DNA from: a virus
Virus record (IMG/VR): IMGVR_UViG_3300022822_000050
Span: 1-35,666 of that record
DNA: 35,666 nt
Reading direction: 5' to 3' (one strand)
Numbering within the stretch: the stretch's first letter is position 1; each line of letters opens with the position of its first letter. Shown here piece after piece: positions 16,343 to 23,096 of the stretch. The notes below the pieces were generated by a model. It worked only from the letters and a program-made list of their open reading frames with translations. It was not told the origin of the DNA and did no database searches. The position numbers and the translations under genes are program-made.

Positions 16343-16683
16343 TTATACAGCGATTAAACTCACCATCAGACCGCACTAACGGCATATTGACGTTACCCGA
16401 CGGCACTGAGTTTAAGACGCTAGAACGAGCATGGGCAGATAACACGCCTAACATTAGTTGCATACCAGCAGGTCACTATAAATTCAAACGCGATACACAT
16501 GGACGATTTCAATGGTTTAGAGTGTTAGAAGTGCCTGATCGCTCTGCTATAGAGTTTCACGAAGGAACTAAACCGAGTCATAGCCAAGGTTGCATCTTAG
16601 TCAGTCATGATGCACTGACGGCAATGTTATGGTTTTACAGTGATACTGAATTAACTTATGTTTTGGAGATAAGAAAACCATGA
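16339..16683 (+). CDS. DUF5675 protein, lysis-cassette candidate
   Basis: Protein of 114 residues starting at GTG 16339, overlapping the preceding stop by four bases. The DUF5675 signature is clear: an N-terminal IIQRLNSPSDRTNGILTLPD, then FKTLERAW, IPAGHYKFK, and near residues 73-90 FHEGTKPSHSQGCILVS. The His-x-Gly ... Ser-x-x-Gly-Cys-Ile arrangement recalls the YkuD L,D-transpeptidase catalytic motif. It sits between two holin-like proteins and is the only candidate in the genome for a peptidoglycan-acting enzyme. Whether it cleaves or remodels cell wall is unproven. Confidence 0.75.
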   Translation: MIIQRLNSPSDRTNGILTLPDGTEFKTLERAWADNTPNISCIPAGHYKFKRDTHGRFQWFRVLEVPDRSAIEFHEGTKPSHSQGCILVSHDALTAMLWFYSDTELTYVLEIRKP

Positions 16684-17045
16684 TTAACTTTATTAAAACC
16701 CTGCTGACTGGCGGCGCTGTAAAATCAATTGAAAACATAGCGGCTGAGTGGATTGAGACTGAAATGGAAAGCGCAGAGGCTAAAGTTTTAATGGTTAAGA
16801 CACTTGATCCAAATGGCAAGATGCGCAGAGATTTATCTAGTAGAGTGACAGACTTATACACACTTTACATATTTGTGGCGTTGACGCTTTTAATACTAGA
16901 AAGCTTTGGCATAGGAAATGCCGTAGATTTGGCTCAGGCAACTGGTAAAGTTATTGAGTTGTTCACACCTATAACAACTTTATTCGGCGTTATAGTGAGT
17001 GCAAGCTTTGGTGTTAATTATGCAAATACAAAGGCGGGAAAGTAA
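16680..17045 (+). CDS. Second holin-like protein, 3-TM type
   Basis: Protein of 121 residues overlapping the DUF5675 gene by four bases (ATGA). An amphipathic N-terminal half (residues 1-55) is followed by two clear membrane segments, LYIFVALTLLILESFGIG and LFTPITTLFGVIVSASFGV, with a short basic tail. This matches the 'holin of 3TMs' family known from gene-transfer-agent and phage lysis loci. It could be the main holin, with the 16028 protein as antiholin, or the reverse. Confidence 0.7.
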   Translation: MINFIKTLLTGGAVKSIENIAAEWIETEMESAEAKVLMVKTLDPNGKMRRDLSSRVTDLYTLYIFVALTLLILESFGIGNAVDLAQATGKVIELFTPITTLFGVIVSASFGVNYANTKAGK

Positions 17046-17157
17046 CCCTAATCGCTCAAGCGGGTTAGTCTTGTTGTAGGGAATTTAAACCCTAGCTATA
17101 CGATCATTTATCATACTGAGCATACAAGATTTACAGAGATAAATAGCTAGCAGTATG
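17043..17157. other. Hairpin-rich convergent intergenic region
   Basis: The gap between the convergent late and early units holds no gene but many inverted repeats: TAACCC/GGGTTA (17043-17048/17062-17067, with inner CGCT/AGCG), TAGGG/CCCTA (17077/17090), CTAGCT (17092) plus ATTTATC (17106) against the continuous GATAAAT-AGCTAG (17138-17150), and CATACTG/CAGTATG (17112/17151). The last two share bases, so two folds compete. No T-run marks an ordinary terminator. It may end transcription from both sides or encode a structured RNA. Confidence 0.5.
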
Positions 17158-17191
17158 GATGTTTAACGCACTGGTGTAGATGCTGAAACAC

Positions 17192-17350
17192 TTACCTTTG
17201 AATCTGTCTTACGTAATAAATCAAGCACGCAGACCAGCCTGCAAACGCTTGAATATTAGCTTCAAGCGCAGCGAATATAATGTTAAGTATAATTATTATA
17301 GCTACTATAATTACAAACTTATCTAAAAATACTAAGTCATTAATCTTCAT
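17192..17350 (-). CDS. Small membrane protein ending the early operon
   Basis: Frame of 52 residues, last gene of the minus-strand operon, starting in an ATGA overlap with the gene before it. Residues about 11-28 form a very hydrophobic helix (KFVIIVAIIIILNIIFAAL), then a second, weaker hydrophobic stretch around FAGWSACLIYY and a basic end VRQIQR. Likely an inner-membrane protein of unknown role. Superinfection exclusion or host takeover would be typical jobs at this place, but nothing specific shows it. Confidence 0.65.
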   Translation of the reverse strand: MKINDLVFLDKFVIIVAIIIILNIIFAALEANIQAFAGWSACLIYYVRQIQR

Positions 17351-17517
17351 AAATACCCTTGGTTCTTTAGCAGTCTCTCGACTTTCTCACGGCTACAGTC
17401 AAAGCGAATAGCAATCTTACCTGTGCTTACCTGGTACTTATCATACATCATTATAGCCATAGCTTTATCTGATTGCTCCCAATAATCCGTCCTTTTGTTA
17501 AACGCCAATCTAGTCAT
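17347..17517 (-). CDS. Small HTH-like protein
   Basis: Frame of 56 residues (MTRLAFNKRTDYWEQSDKAM...). It overlaps the previous gene's stop by ATGA and is itself coupled to the following membrane protein gene by ATGA. The segment MYDKYQVSTGKIAIRFDCSR followed by KVERLLKNQGYL looks like a helix-turn-helix in which a new position is read by the second helix. It may regulate or simply bind DNA. I cannot name a family. Confidence 0.65.
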   Translation of the reverse strand: MTRLAFNKRTDYWEQSDKAMAIMMYDKYQVSTGKIAIRFDCSREKVERLLKNQGYL

Positions 17518-17732
17518 AAATCACCTAACGTAATTTTTAATTGATAACCGCAAGTGTTAATAACCGCTGCTAAAAGATGAATGCTTGGCTCATTCTTCCG
17601 TAATAGCCAGCGTTCAATAGCATTAATAGATACGCCTGATTTTCTTGCTACGTCTTTGCGACTCATGCCTTTGAGCTTTGCATTATCCATAGCCCGCTTT
17701 AAAATTATGTCGTAATTAATTGTAATAGTCAT
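17514..17732 (-). CDS. Xre-family HTH regulator
   Basis: Protein of 72 residues with a clear Cro/CI-type helix-turn-helix at about residues 20-50: GMSRKDVARKSGVSINAIERWL. It ends in GYQLKITLGDL, a C-terminal strand shared with the regulator at 22453. The start at ATG 17732 is supported by GAGG about 6 bases upstream. It overlaps the gene before it by 17 bases. Too small for a CI repressor with a cleavage domain; a Cro-like early regulator is most likely. Confidence 0.75.
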   Translation of the reverse strand: MTITINYDIILKRAMDNAKLKGMSRKDVARKSGVSINAIERWLLRKNEPSIHLLAAVINTCGYQLKITLGDL

Positions 17733-18018
17733 TTAGTGCCTCTGTCATTTCAGATTTAAGTTCACACTCTGCCATCTCAACCAAGTCCATCAAGAAGCCG
17801 CATGAAAGCTCGCTTATTCTATTGTATAACCCGTCATCTTTTATGCGGTCTAAAACTTCACGCATACATTCATCTTTACTTATTACACGCATCTCATCGT
17901 CACTGTGAAACGTTGTCTCGCCATGTTTGTGCATCTCTGCCCAATGATGCTCAGTGGCGCTTTCTAATAGCGTAGGCGCATCAAGGTTGATTAAATTATC
18001 TAGCATATTAATTAGCAT
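17716..18018 (-). CDS. Acidic protein behind operator A
   Basis: The frame is open up to a GTG at 18060, but that GTG lies inside the GTGTACAC operator. The true start is more likely ATG 18018 (MLINMLDNLINL), with GAGG seven bases upstream, giving 100 residues. The protein is acidic and helical (SDDEMRVISKDECMREVLDR, then LVEMAECELKSEM). No family is recognised. It is the first gene after regulatory element A and probably heads a separately controlled unit with the three genes downstream of it. Confidence 0.7.
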   Translation of the reverse strand: MLINMLDNLINLDAPTLLESATEHHWAEMHKHGETTFHSDDEMRVISKDECMREVLDRIKDDGLYNRISELSCGFLMDLVEMAECELKSEMTEALNDYYN

Positions 18019-18049
18019 ATTAATACCTCGGTTAGTTGACTTGACAAAA

Positions 18050-18092
18050 ACAGTGTACACCTAATCATGTGAGTGTACACCTTTATTTATAT
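18050..18092 (-). promoter_or_regulatory. Operator/promoter element A
   Basis: Read on the minus strand: TATAAATAAAGGTGTACAC, then 12 bases, then GTGTACAC and T. The two 8-bp palindromes lie at 18073-18080 and 18053-18060, exactly 20 bp apart. TATAAA just upstream may be a -10 box placing the start of transcription at the first palindrome. It sits between dUTPase and the acidic gene. See also elements B and C. Confidence 0.8.
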
Positions 18093-18524
18093 TTATTTTA
18101 ACCTAAGTTCAGTATCATTAATTCCAGCATTGCCCCTGTCAGTATTATCTAGATCTGCTACTTCAATAATACACATGCTAGTTTTATGATCTTGGATTAT
18201 CATCTGTGCAATTTTATCACCACGCCTTAGCTCTACTAATTTATGTCCGTGATTGATAACGCTGATCATAACTTCACCAGTGTAATCGCTATCAATGACG
18301 CCTCCGAGTACATCCAGACCCCATTTATTAGCCAGCTTTGACCGGGGCCAGATTAAACCAACTGTGCCAGGTGGCAAGCTGAATGCTAAACCAGTGCTTA
18401 ACAATGCTCTGCAACCTGGTAATATTTCCGCATTACTTTCGGTATGCAAATCAAGGCCCGCATCGTTCAAATTTGAGAGGGATGGTAATTTTGCTGTTTT
18501 AGTCAATCGTTTAATTTTTATCAT
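18093..18524 (-). CDS. dut: dUTP diphosphatase
   Basis: Protein of 143 residues of the trimeric dUTPase family, which hydrolyses dUTP to dUMP and pyrophosphate, keeping uracil out of phage DNA and supplying dTMP precursor. Motifs in order: DAGLDL (21-26), PRSKLA (about 60-65), GVIDSDYTGEV (about 75-85) with the catalytic Asp, GDKIAQM (about 102-108). The fifth, Gly-rich motif that closes over the substrate is degenerate (RGNAGINDTELR instead of RGxxGFGSTG), losing the Phe that stacks on uracil. It overlaps the upstream gene by 14 bases and is followed by operator A. Confidence 0.92.
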   Translation of the reverse strand: MIKIKRLTKTAKLPSLSNLNDAGLDLHTESNAEILPGCRALLSTGLAFSLPPGTVGLIWPRSKLANKWGLDVLGGVIDSDYTGEVMISVINHGHKLVELRRGDKIAQMIIQDHKTSMCIIEVADLDNTDRGNAGINDTELRLK

Positions 18525-18693
18525 TACTATTCGTTCCTGTTATCTCTGTTCTTATATAATTAGCATCTAGCAGGCAAGGCAAATCTTTTTCTATAACTCT
18601 AATTATATGCGCTGGCTTTAGTCGCCACACTTCAATCATATGCAGATAAAAAGAATCATAGCTTACGCTGCGGATTAACGGCAATTGATTCAC
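18511..18693 (-). CDS. Hypothetical 60-residue protein
   Basis: Starts four bases inside the stop of the MazG-like gene (ATGA) and ends 14 bases inside dUTPase, so it is translated in the same coupled series. Sequence MNQLPLIRSVSYDSFYLHMI then VWRLKPAHIIRVIEKDLP. No recognisable domain or membrane segment. Confidence 0.6.
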   Translation of the reverse strand: MNQLPLIRSVSYDSFYLHMIEVWRLKPAHIIRVIEKDLPCLLDANYIRTEITGTNSNDKN

Positions 18694-18968
18694 TTGTAAC
18701 CATCGTTACCGTTACTACCGATTATATCAATTCGATCCTCTGACTCAGGCCAAACGGGTTCTTCCGCATCAATCAGGAACTGTAAATATTCAGCCAGGTC
18801 GAGTGCTTCTTCTTTAGCATGCTGTAAACACTGTTTACGTGATAGCAGAGAGTCCTTTAGCAATACACCGTACTTTTTTAAGCCCATTGTACGACGCTGC
18901 TTTATCTCCTCACACAGACGGTCAGGGATAGCATTAGTCATTTTTAGTGATGTTGTTTCATGGCTCAT
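18690..18968 (-). CDS. MazG-like nucleotide pyrophosphohydrolase, putative
   Basis: Protein of 92 residues resembling small all-alpha NTP pyrophosphatases found in phages. Residues 17-35 read PDRLCEEIKQRRTMGLKKYG, followed by the metal-binding helix HAKEEALDLAEYLQFLIDAE (about 52-71), whose E-E-x-x-x-D pattern is the family hallmark. It lies three genes from SSB and one from dUTPase, fitting a nucleotide-pool cleaning role. ATGA overlaps join it to both neighbouring genes. The short length is normal for this subgroup. Confidence 0.65.
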   Translation of the reverse strand: MSHETTSLKMTNAIPDRLCEEIKQRRTMGLKKYGVLLKDSLLSRKQCLQHAKEEALDLAEYLQFLIDAEEPVWPESEDRIDIIGSNGNDGYK

Positions 18969-19135
18969 TTCTTGCTCGCTTGCTTTATCTTTTCAAATTG
19001 CCCTTTGTAAACTTCAACTTCCCCGTTAGTTGACTCCCTGGTGTTATGCTCTGGGCTTTTTTCGCAGTACTTAAACCATGAATCATTCTCGCAGTAAAAC
19101 CAATCTGACTCGCCTATTTCTTGCCATTGCCTCAT
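18965..19135 (-). CDS. Small aromatic/acidic protein
   Basis: Frame of 56 residues between the VRR-NUC and MazG-like genes, with four-base ATGA overlaps at both ends. It begins MRQWQEIGESDWFYCENDSW, with two closely spaced cysteines (15 and 24) and several Trp/Tyr/Phe, and ends in a Lys-rich helix. No family is recognised; the coupled junctions make the coding call sound. Confidence 0.65.
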   Translation of the reverse strand: MRQWQEIGESDWFYCENDSWFKYCEKSPEHNTRESTNGEVEVYKGQFEKIKQASKK

Positions 19136-19464
19136 AATTTACCCTCTAAATCGAATATATAATCTTTAGCTACATCAAAACCGTTTACAACTACAGCGAT
19201 GTACCCGCACTCATTCAGGTAATCAATCCATTCTTGTTGCTCTGCCGATAACTTGCCGCCCTTTACTCTCTTAAACTCTAGCCATAGTCGCCACTCAGGT
19301 ATAAAGATGTCAGGTACGCCTTTACGGACACCTTCGGCTTTTAGCATTGTGGCGGTGATAACATTTCTGTTACCACCATTGGGAATTGCGAATAACCTAA
19401 CTTTTGGATATTGCAATTCGAACCACGTTACAAAGAGCTTTTGCTCTTGGTGTTCAGTCAGCAT
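19132..19464 (-). CDS. VRR-NUC domain nuclease
   Basis: Protein of 110 residues made of a single VRR-NUC domain, a PD-(D/E)xK structure-specific nuclease fold. N-terminal HQEQKLFVTWFELQYP supplies the conserved Glu helix. GVRKGVPDIFIP (about 45-56) carries the catalytic Asp, and LWLEFKRVKGGKLSAEQQEW (about 59-79) carries the E-x-K and the Q-x-x-W helix. Phage versions probably resolve branched recombination or replication intermediates. It follows the SSB stop with no gap. Confidence 0.9.
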   Translation of the reverse strand: MLTEHQEQKLFVTWFELQYPKVRLFAIPNGGNRNVITATMLKAEGVRKGVPDIFIPEWRLWLEFKRVKGGKLSAEQQEWIDYLNECGYIAVVVNGFDVAKDYIFDLEGKL

Positions 19465-19938
19465 TTAAAAAGGCATTTCGCTGTCATAGTCAAAATTAGG
19501 CTCTTGTTGATGCTGCATTTGTTTGTTTTGCATTGCCTGCTGAGAACGCGGGTTTTGCTGCGGGGCTTGCTGCTGTTGGTTGCCTTGCTGTTGTGGCTGC
19601 TGTCTTTGTTGCTGCGGCTGATTTCCTGTGTGAACGTGTCCGAGTCTCGCGTTTAACATGTTTATAGATAACTGCAATCCGTTGTTACCCTGGTACTGCT
19701 CAATCATCTGCTTTTCACAAAACACCTCCACGACTGAACCCTCTACCAGTGAGTCAGCGTAAAACTGTATTTGTGCTGGTGATTTTGCGAATATTACAGC
19801 GGAGTAGTTACACCAATCATCCTGACGCGTTTTTGGGTCTTGATATTTAACACCTAAACGGATACCAAAACCTGTTGAATCGCCTGCTGTAAATTGTGTT
19901 GCTGCTTTGTTTAACTTGCCTGTAATCGTTGTGCTCAT
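19465..19938 (-). CDS. ssb: Single-stranded DNA-binding protein
   Basis: Protein of 157 residues. An OB-fold of about 105 residues (MSTTITGKLNKAATQFTAGD; DWCNYSAVIFAKSPAQIQFY; SVVEVFCEKQMIEQYQG) is followed by a Gln/Pro/Asn-rich linker and the acidic tip DYDSEMPF that in SSBs recruits partner enzymes. It coats ssDNA during replication and ERF annealing. The linker is unusually Gln-rich (more than 20 Gln in about 40 residues). It is preceded by a one-base TAATG overlap and followed immediately by the VRR-NUC gene. Confidence 0.92.
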   Translation of the reverse strand: MSTTITGKLNKAATQFTAGDSTGFGIRLGVKYQDPKTRQDDWCNYSAVIFAKSPAQIQFYADSLVEGSVVEVFCEKQMIEQYQGNNGLQLSINMLNARLGHVHTGNQPQQQRQQPQQQGNQQQQAPQQNPRSQQAMQNKQMQHQQEPNFDYDSEMPF

Positions 19939-20162
19939 TATAAACCCTTACTTAAATGATTAACTGCCCAAGTTCTTACTTCAACATCTATTTTGTTATT
20001 TATTTCTTCCAGCTCTATCTGGATGGAATTTGCAAAGTCAATTTGCTCTTGTGACATTTCAACAAATACCTCTTGCCATTTAGATTCATTACATTGATAT
20101 GTAAATCCACTAACTTCAATTCCATCAATCACTCTTATCTCAAAATCGTATCTGTCGCCCAT
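19938..20162 (-). CDS. Hypothetical 74-residue protein
   Basis: Begins MGDRYDFEIRVIDGIEVSGF and has an acidic helical centre (EMSQEQIDFANSIQIELEEI). No known domain. It has its own ribosome site (AGGA in TATTAGGAATAAGACA) closely similar to that of the next gene upstream, and is coupled to SSB downstream. Confidence 0.6.
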   Translation of the reverse strand: MGDRYDFEIRVIDGIEVSGFTYQCNESKWQEVFVEMSQEQIDFANSIQIELEEINNKIDVEVRTWAVNHLSKGL

Positions 20163-20179
20163 TGTCTTATTCCTAATAG

Positions 20180-20494
20180 TTAAACTAATAAATCTGAATT
20201 GAATTGAGGGAATGTAATTATTGCCTCACATACTTGAACCTTTCCGTTTTTGTAATACTCACACCATAAGTCTAGGCTTTCCTCTCCTTCGCCACTTATC
20301 TTAAATAGTGCTTCTGGATGCTTTAGTGAAAACGCTTTCATATCATCTTGATGTTTATACCATTTGCGCTCCTCGCTTGTGTCGCCGTTAGGTCGTATGG
20401 CGTAAGATGCTTCCTCACAGAACTCACGCAATTCTTGAATTAAATCATTACTGCCTTGCTGCATTTCTAACGTGTGACTTGTTCTATATCCCAT
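20180..20494 (-). CDS. Conserved phage protein of unknown function
   Basis: Protein of 104 residues with the pattern of a conserved phage family: YRTSHTLEM near the start, ASYAIRPNGDTSEERKWYKH (about 29-48), then FSLKHPEALFKISGEGEESL and DLWCEYYKNGKVQ. The family recurs near recombination genes of gammaproteobacterial phages. Its function is unknown. AGGA ribosome site about 8 bases upstream. Confidence 0.65.
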   Translation of the reverse strand: MGYRTSHTLEMQQGSNDLIQELREFCEEASYAIRPNGDTSEERKWYKHQDDMKAFSLKHPEALFKISGEGEESLDLWCEYYKNGKVQVCEAIITFPQFNSDLLV

Positions 20495-20503
20495 TATCTT
20501 ATC

Positions 20504-21193
20504 CTAATAGTTAATTTTAGTGTGTGGTATTTTATTTTTTGCAATCATCGTGACTACAAGTTTAGCTTGTTCGATACTTAGTCTGCATTGCCCAAAAAGC
20601 TCATAAACAATCCTCTGATTAACTGCTCTTAGATGCTCCTTGTTAGCCAGTCTATTTGCTGCATCCTGCTTAATCGCTGCGTCTGTTACTTCCTGCGCCC
20701 TCTTTGCCGCATCGTTAGCACGATTAGTGGCATCAACTCTGATAGCCTCGTCACGTTCTGCCTGTGCATTCTCAGCAGCTAATTTATCAGCTAAATAGCT
20801 TTTATCTAGCAGTATTGCATATTCGTGATCGTTCTCTTTATTGATTGCTGCTTCAATATCAGCCTTGCGCTGCTTCTCTGCGTCTAATACTAGCTTTCGC
20901 TCTGCATCATAATCATCAATTAGCAGCGTAAAAGGCTCGTTAGATTTCTCAAGCGATTCGATTATTTGCGACGCTTGGCCCTCAACATTAGTGCGATAAG
21001 CTTTCGGCAGATCAATACGTACCCGGTTAACAAGTTTAATCATATCCTTGATAGCTACGGCTTTATCTTTAACATACTTACGTTGTTTTGCGTCTGACAT
21101 ATCAACGTATAGACCGATGTAATTCTCTGACTCGCTAGCAATGTCTAGCAATGCTTGCTCTGTCGTTACTTCATTAAACAATGTGATATTCAT
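20504..21193 (-). CDS. Coiled-coil protein of recombination cluster
   Basis: Protein of 229 residues, overlapping the ERF stop by ATGA. Residues about 35-100 are helical with basic content (AVAIKDMIKLVNRVRIDLPK). About 95-190 form a long Ala/Glu/Lys/Arg coiled coil (AAENAQAERDEAIRVDATNR...). It resembles helical phage proteins such as DUF1351 that travel with ERF or Bet annealing proteins. A partner or modulator of the annealase is a reasonable inference; a Gam-like nuclease inhibitor cannot be excluded. Confidence 0.65.
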   Translation of the reverse strand: MNITLFNEVTTEQALLDIASESENYIGLYVDMSDAKQRKYVKDKAVAIKDMIKLVNRVRIDLPKAYRTNVEGQASQIIESLEKSNEPFTLLIDDYDAERKLVLDAEKQRKADIEAAINKENDHEYAILLDKSYLADKLAAENAQAERDEAIRVDATNRANDAAKRAQEVTDAAIKQDAANRLANKEHLRAVNQRIVYELFGQCRLSIEQAKLVVTMIAKNKIPHTKINY

Positions 21194-21765
21194 ATTAATT
21201 TATTAGCTCTTAGGTGGGCGGCACACGCTGCAAGGTCAGGTATGTCTTTAATTGATTTAATTCTATCGTCGTTAAATGATTCCACAACCTGCTGATTAGA
21301 CCAGCCACACTCCTTGGCGACTGCTGCTATGTCAATTGGTGCTTTATACTGACCCTTTGATGCTGGCTTATTGCTAGATGAGTCTTCAAAGCTATCAGCA
21401 TCTTTATTATCGTCTATGCAAAACATCCCAGAAAGTGCGTATTTTCTTGAATAAGATGAAGTCGCTCCAGTTAACTGGCTATCATCCATGCCCTTTTTGT
21501 TTAATGACTCTCTTGCGTATGCTGTGTTGCACAAAGAAGATTCACCGTCTGTCAGTGTCACCGTTGCTTTGACGTAGTAGCGGTCGCCTATCATTACAAT
21601 CTCATCACTAATAAACAATGCTAACTCACCTAAGAGCGGCTTTACCGCCTCTAAAATATCTTCACAATTACGGTACTTGTAATTGCCAAACTTATTAAGC
21701 TGACCCTTGGGTGCTTTAAGACTCTGCTGAATCAATGACAGTGACTTCACTATTGATTTATTCAT
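21190..21765 (-). CDS. erf: ERF-family ssDNA annealing protein
   Basis: Protein of 191 residues. The ERF domain spans about residues 5-130: IQQSLKAPKGQLNKFGNYKY at the start, then the signature QLTGATSSYSRKYALSGMF and IDDNKDAD that end the core. ERF proteins anneal complementary ssDNA for recombination and genome circularisation. The C-terminal 55 residues after a Ser/Asn linker (about 135-191) contain a helical motif around CGWSNQQVVESF. The four-base overlap with the coiled-coil gene and the nearby SSB place it in a complete annealing module. Confidence 0.9.
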   Translation of the reverse strand: MNKSIVKSLSLIQQSLKAPKGQLNKFGNYKYRNCEDILEAVKPLLGELALFISDEIVMIGDRYYVKATVTLTDGESSLCNTAYARESLNKKGMDDSQLTGATSSYSRKYALSGMFCIDDNKDADSFEDSSSNKPASKGQYKAPIDIAAVAKECGWSNQQVVESFNDDRIKSIKDIPDLAACAAHLRANKLI

Positions 21766-21895
21766 TACCGTACCTCACATCGTCTGCCGCTTCTTTGGCG
21801 TATGCTATTGACGCAAGAACCATTAAATCACTGTGAGAAATATAACCCTCAATGATGAGCGCCTTGATTTTTTCTATTGCTTGGATGTTGTCCAT
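21758..21895 (-). CDS. Small 45-residue protein upstream of ERF
   Basis: Frame MDNIQAIEKIKALIIEGYIS and onward, ending ADDVRYGNE. Its ATG overlaps the preceding stop by one base (TAATG on the minus strand) and its end overlaps the ERF start by eight bases. Helical; no known family. The tight junctions support translation. Confidence 0.6.
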   Translation of the reverse strand: MDNIQAIEKIKALIIEGYISHSDLMVLASIAYAKEAADDVRYGNE

Positions 21896-22314
21896 TACTT
21901 ACTCCAGTTAGATAAAGTTAATTTAAGTGCGTCAATCTTAGCCTGATGCTTATCAATTTTAGCTTGGGTTTTAATATCTGCTAGTTCTGATGGGTTCGGT
22001 ACTACTCTGTAGCCATATTGGGGAATAAATGTAGGGTTTAAATCAAGATACCATTGACCGTCATAGTCAATTCTAACATCAATATCAGCACCCTTAGCCC
22101 ACTCAATAATTACATCAGCGTGTGGGCGTGGTGGGTTAGGGTATTTAGGCTGGGCTAGCTCAAGAGCATCATGATTGTAAATTGCAATGTATCCTTCACC
22201 ACCTACCTCATAACGCCCATCTCTGCGCAATTTTGAAATTCTAATTGTCCTACCGCTTTCAAAATACACTCCGCTCTTCTTAACTACCAAGTCGCCTATT
22301 TTAAATTCTGACAT
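21895..22314 (-). CDS. First gene of early minus operon, unknown
   Basis: I prefer ATG 22314 (MSEFKIGDLVVKKSG, 139 residues), which has AAGG upstream; the frame extends to ATG 22356 (153 residues) without an SD. The N-terminal part resembles a small beta-barrel (SH3-like: GDLVVKKSGVYFESG, KLRRDGRYEVGGEGYIAI). The segment HADVIIEWAKGADIDVRIDY followed by QWYLDLNPTF and YGYRVVP matches a short module found in many phage hypothetical proteins ('I-x-x-W-A-x-G-A ... Y-R-x-x-P'). It is the first gene transcribed leftward from the divergent control region. Confidence 0.7.
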   Translation of the reverse strand: MSEFKIGDLVVKKSGVYFESGRTIRISKLRRDGRYEVGGEGYIAIYNHDALELAQPKYPNPPRPHADVIIEWAKGADIDVRIDYDGQWYLDLNPTFIPQYGYRVVPNPSELADIKTQAKIDKHQAKIDALKLTLSNWSK

Positions 22315-22356
22315 ATTGTTCTGCCTTGCCGTTGATTGAATCCTAACCTTACGCAT

Positions 22357-22452
22357 GTTTATTGATTAGTGCAACTACTAATGTGATAATAATTTGCAAC
22401 GTGCGTAAATAAATATTACAATCAGATTCTATTCACAACAACGGTAATAATA
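22357..22452. promoter_or_regulatory. Divergent early promoter/operator region
   Basis: The 96-bp gap separates leftward and rightward early operons. Rightward: TTGATT (22363-22368), a 16-bp spacer, then extended -10 TGTGATAAT (22382-22390). An inverted repeat ATTAGT-GCAACT-ACTAAT (22365-22382) fills exactly this spacer and would block the promoter if bound. A wider inverted pair TTACGC (22349)/GCGTAA (22403) flanks it. I could not settle the leftward promoter. The HTH protein encoded right after (22453) is the obvious candidate ligand. Confidence 0.65.
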
Positions 22453-22656
22453 ATGAACTTCGGAAATGAGCTTAAAAAAGCAATGGTTGACTGCAACATC
22501 AAGGGTGCTAGAGAGCTATCAATTAAGTCTGGCTTGTCGTATGGCAAGGTTATTAGGGCGCTTAATGGTGATGGTAGTTCACGCTATTGGGATGTTGCAA
22601 CACTGGCAGATACTGTTGGTCTGCGTATAGTTTTATTTAAAAAAGCTGTGCTGTAA
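22453..22656 (+). CDS. HTH regulator of divergent region, putative
   Basis: Protein of 67 residues with a helix-turn-helix at about 17-45: GARELSIKSGLSYGKVIRAL, followed by ATLADTVGLRIVLFKK, whose closing strand resembles that of the Xre protein at 17514. First gene rightward from the divergent region, the cro position. It ends in a TAATG overlap with the NinB gene. A Cro-like or early switch role is inferred; there is no cleavage or dimer domain as in CI. Confidence 0.7.
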   Translation: MNFGNELKKAMVDCNIKGARELSIKSGLSYGKVIRALNGDGSSRYWDVATLADTVGLRIVLFKKAVL

Positions 22657-23096
22657 TGGACAAGCGGACAATGCTAATACGCAAATCCACCAGCCAGGCT
22701 GACGGCAAGAAACTATGGGGCGAAATATCAGCGTTTCTAAAAGCCAGCGATACACCTGTTAAAATCACAATAGAGGAGGCAACAGACAACCGCAGACTAG
22801 CACAGAACAAGCTTAATTTTATGTGGTGCAATGAAGTGGCTAAACATGTCTTTACATCGCAGGGGCTTGTATGTAGCTCTGAGGACATACACGAACTGAT
22901 AGCCCGCAAATTATTACCGCTTCGAGTAGTGACTCTGAATAATGAAACCGTTATTTATAGGAGTGAGACTAAAACGCTATCCGTTAAAAAGTTTAGCGAG
23001 TATCTACAGCGTTTCGAGTACTACGCACTTGAGCAGCTTGGTGCAAAACTCACGCATCCGGATGATTTATATTTTAACGCAATAGGAAATAAATAA
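22656..23096 (+). CDS. ninB: NinB-like recombination protein
   Basis: Protein of 146 residues resembling lambda NinB (Orf), an ssDNA- and SSB-binding recombination mediator. Matching features are VKITIEEATDNRRLAQNKLN (about 35-54), corresponding to the lambda 'I-x-E-x-x-R-S-L-D-Q-N-R-K-L' block, a central helix region, and SVKKFSEYLQRFEYYALEQL near 110-130, matching the family's 'm-s-x-x-e-f-s-e-l-i-e-x-i' helix. The final DDLYFNAIGNK is unusual. Its coupling to a Cro-like gene and its proximity to a YbcO homologue reproduce part of the lambda nin region. Confidence 0.8.
   Translation: MDKRTMLIRKSTSQADGKKLWGEISAFLKASDTPVKITIEEATDNRRLAQNKLNFMWCNEVAKHVFTSQGLVCSSEDIHELIARKLLPLRVVTLNNETVIYRSETKTLSVKKFSEYLQRFEYYALEQLGAKLTHPDDLYFNAIGNK

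Noticed and set aside
17040-17100. tRNA-like gene on the minus strand (GGGTTTAAATTCCC resembles a T-arm)
   Set aside because: The loop is eight bases, the stem does not pair correctly at seven, and no acceptor or anticodon arm could be found.
18041-18060. Forward promoter with TTGACA at 18041
   Set aside because: No fitting -10 follows, and no + strand gene lies downstream for over 4 kb.
17716-18060. GTG 18060 as start of the acidic gene
   Set aside because: It lies within the GTGTACAC operator and has no ribosome site; ATG 18018 has GAGG at seven bases.
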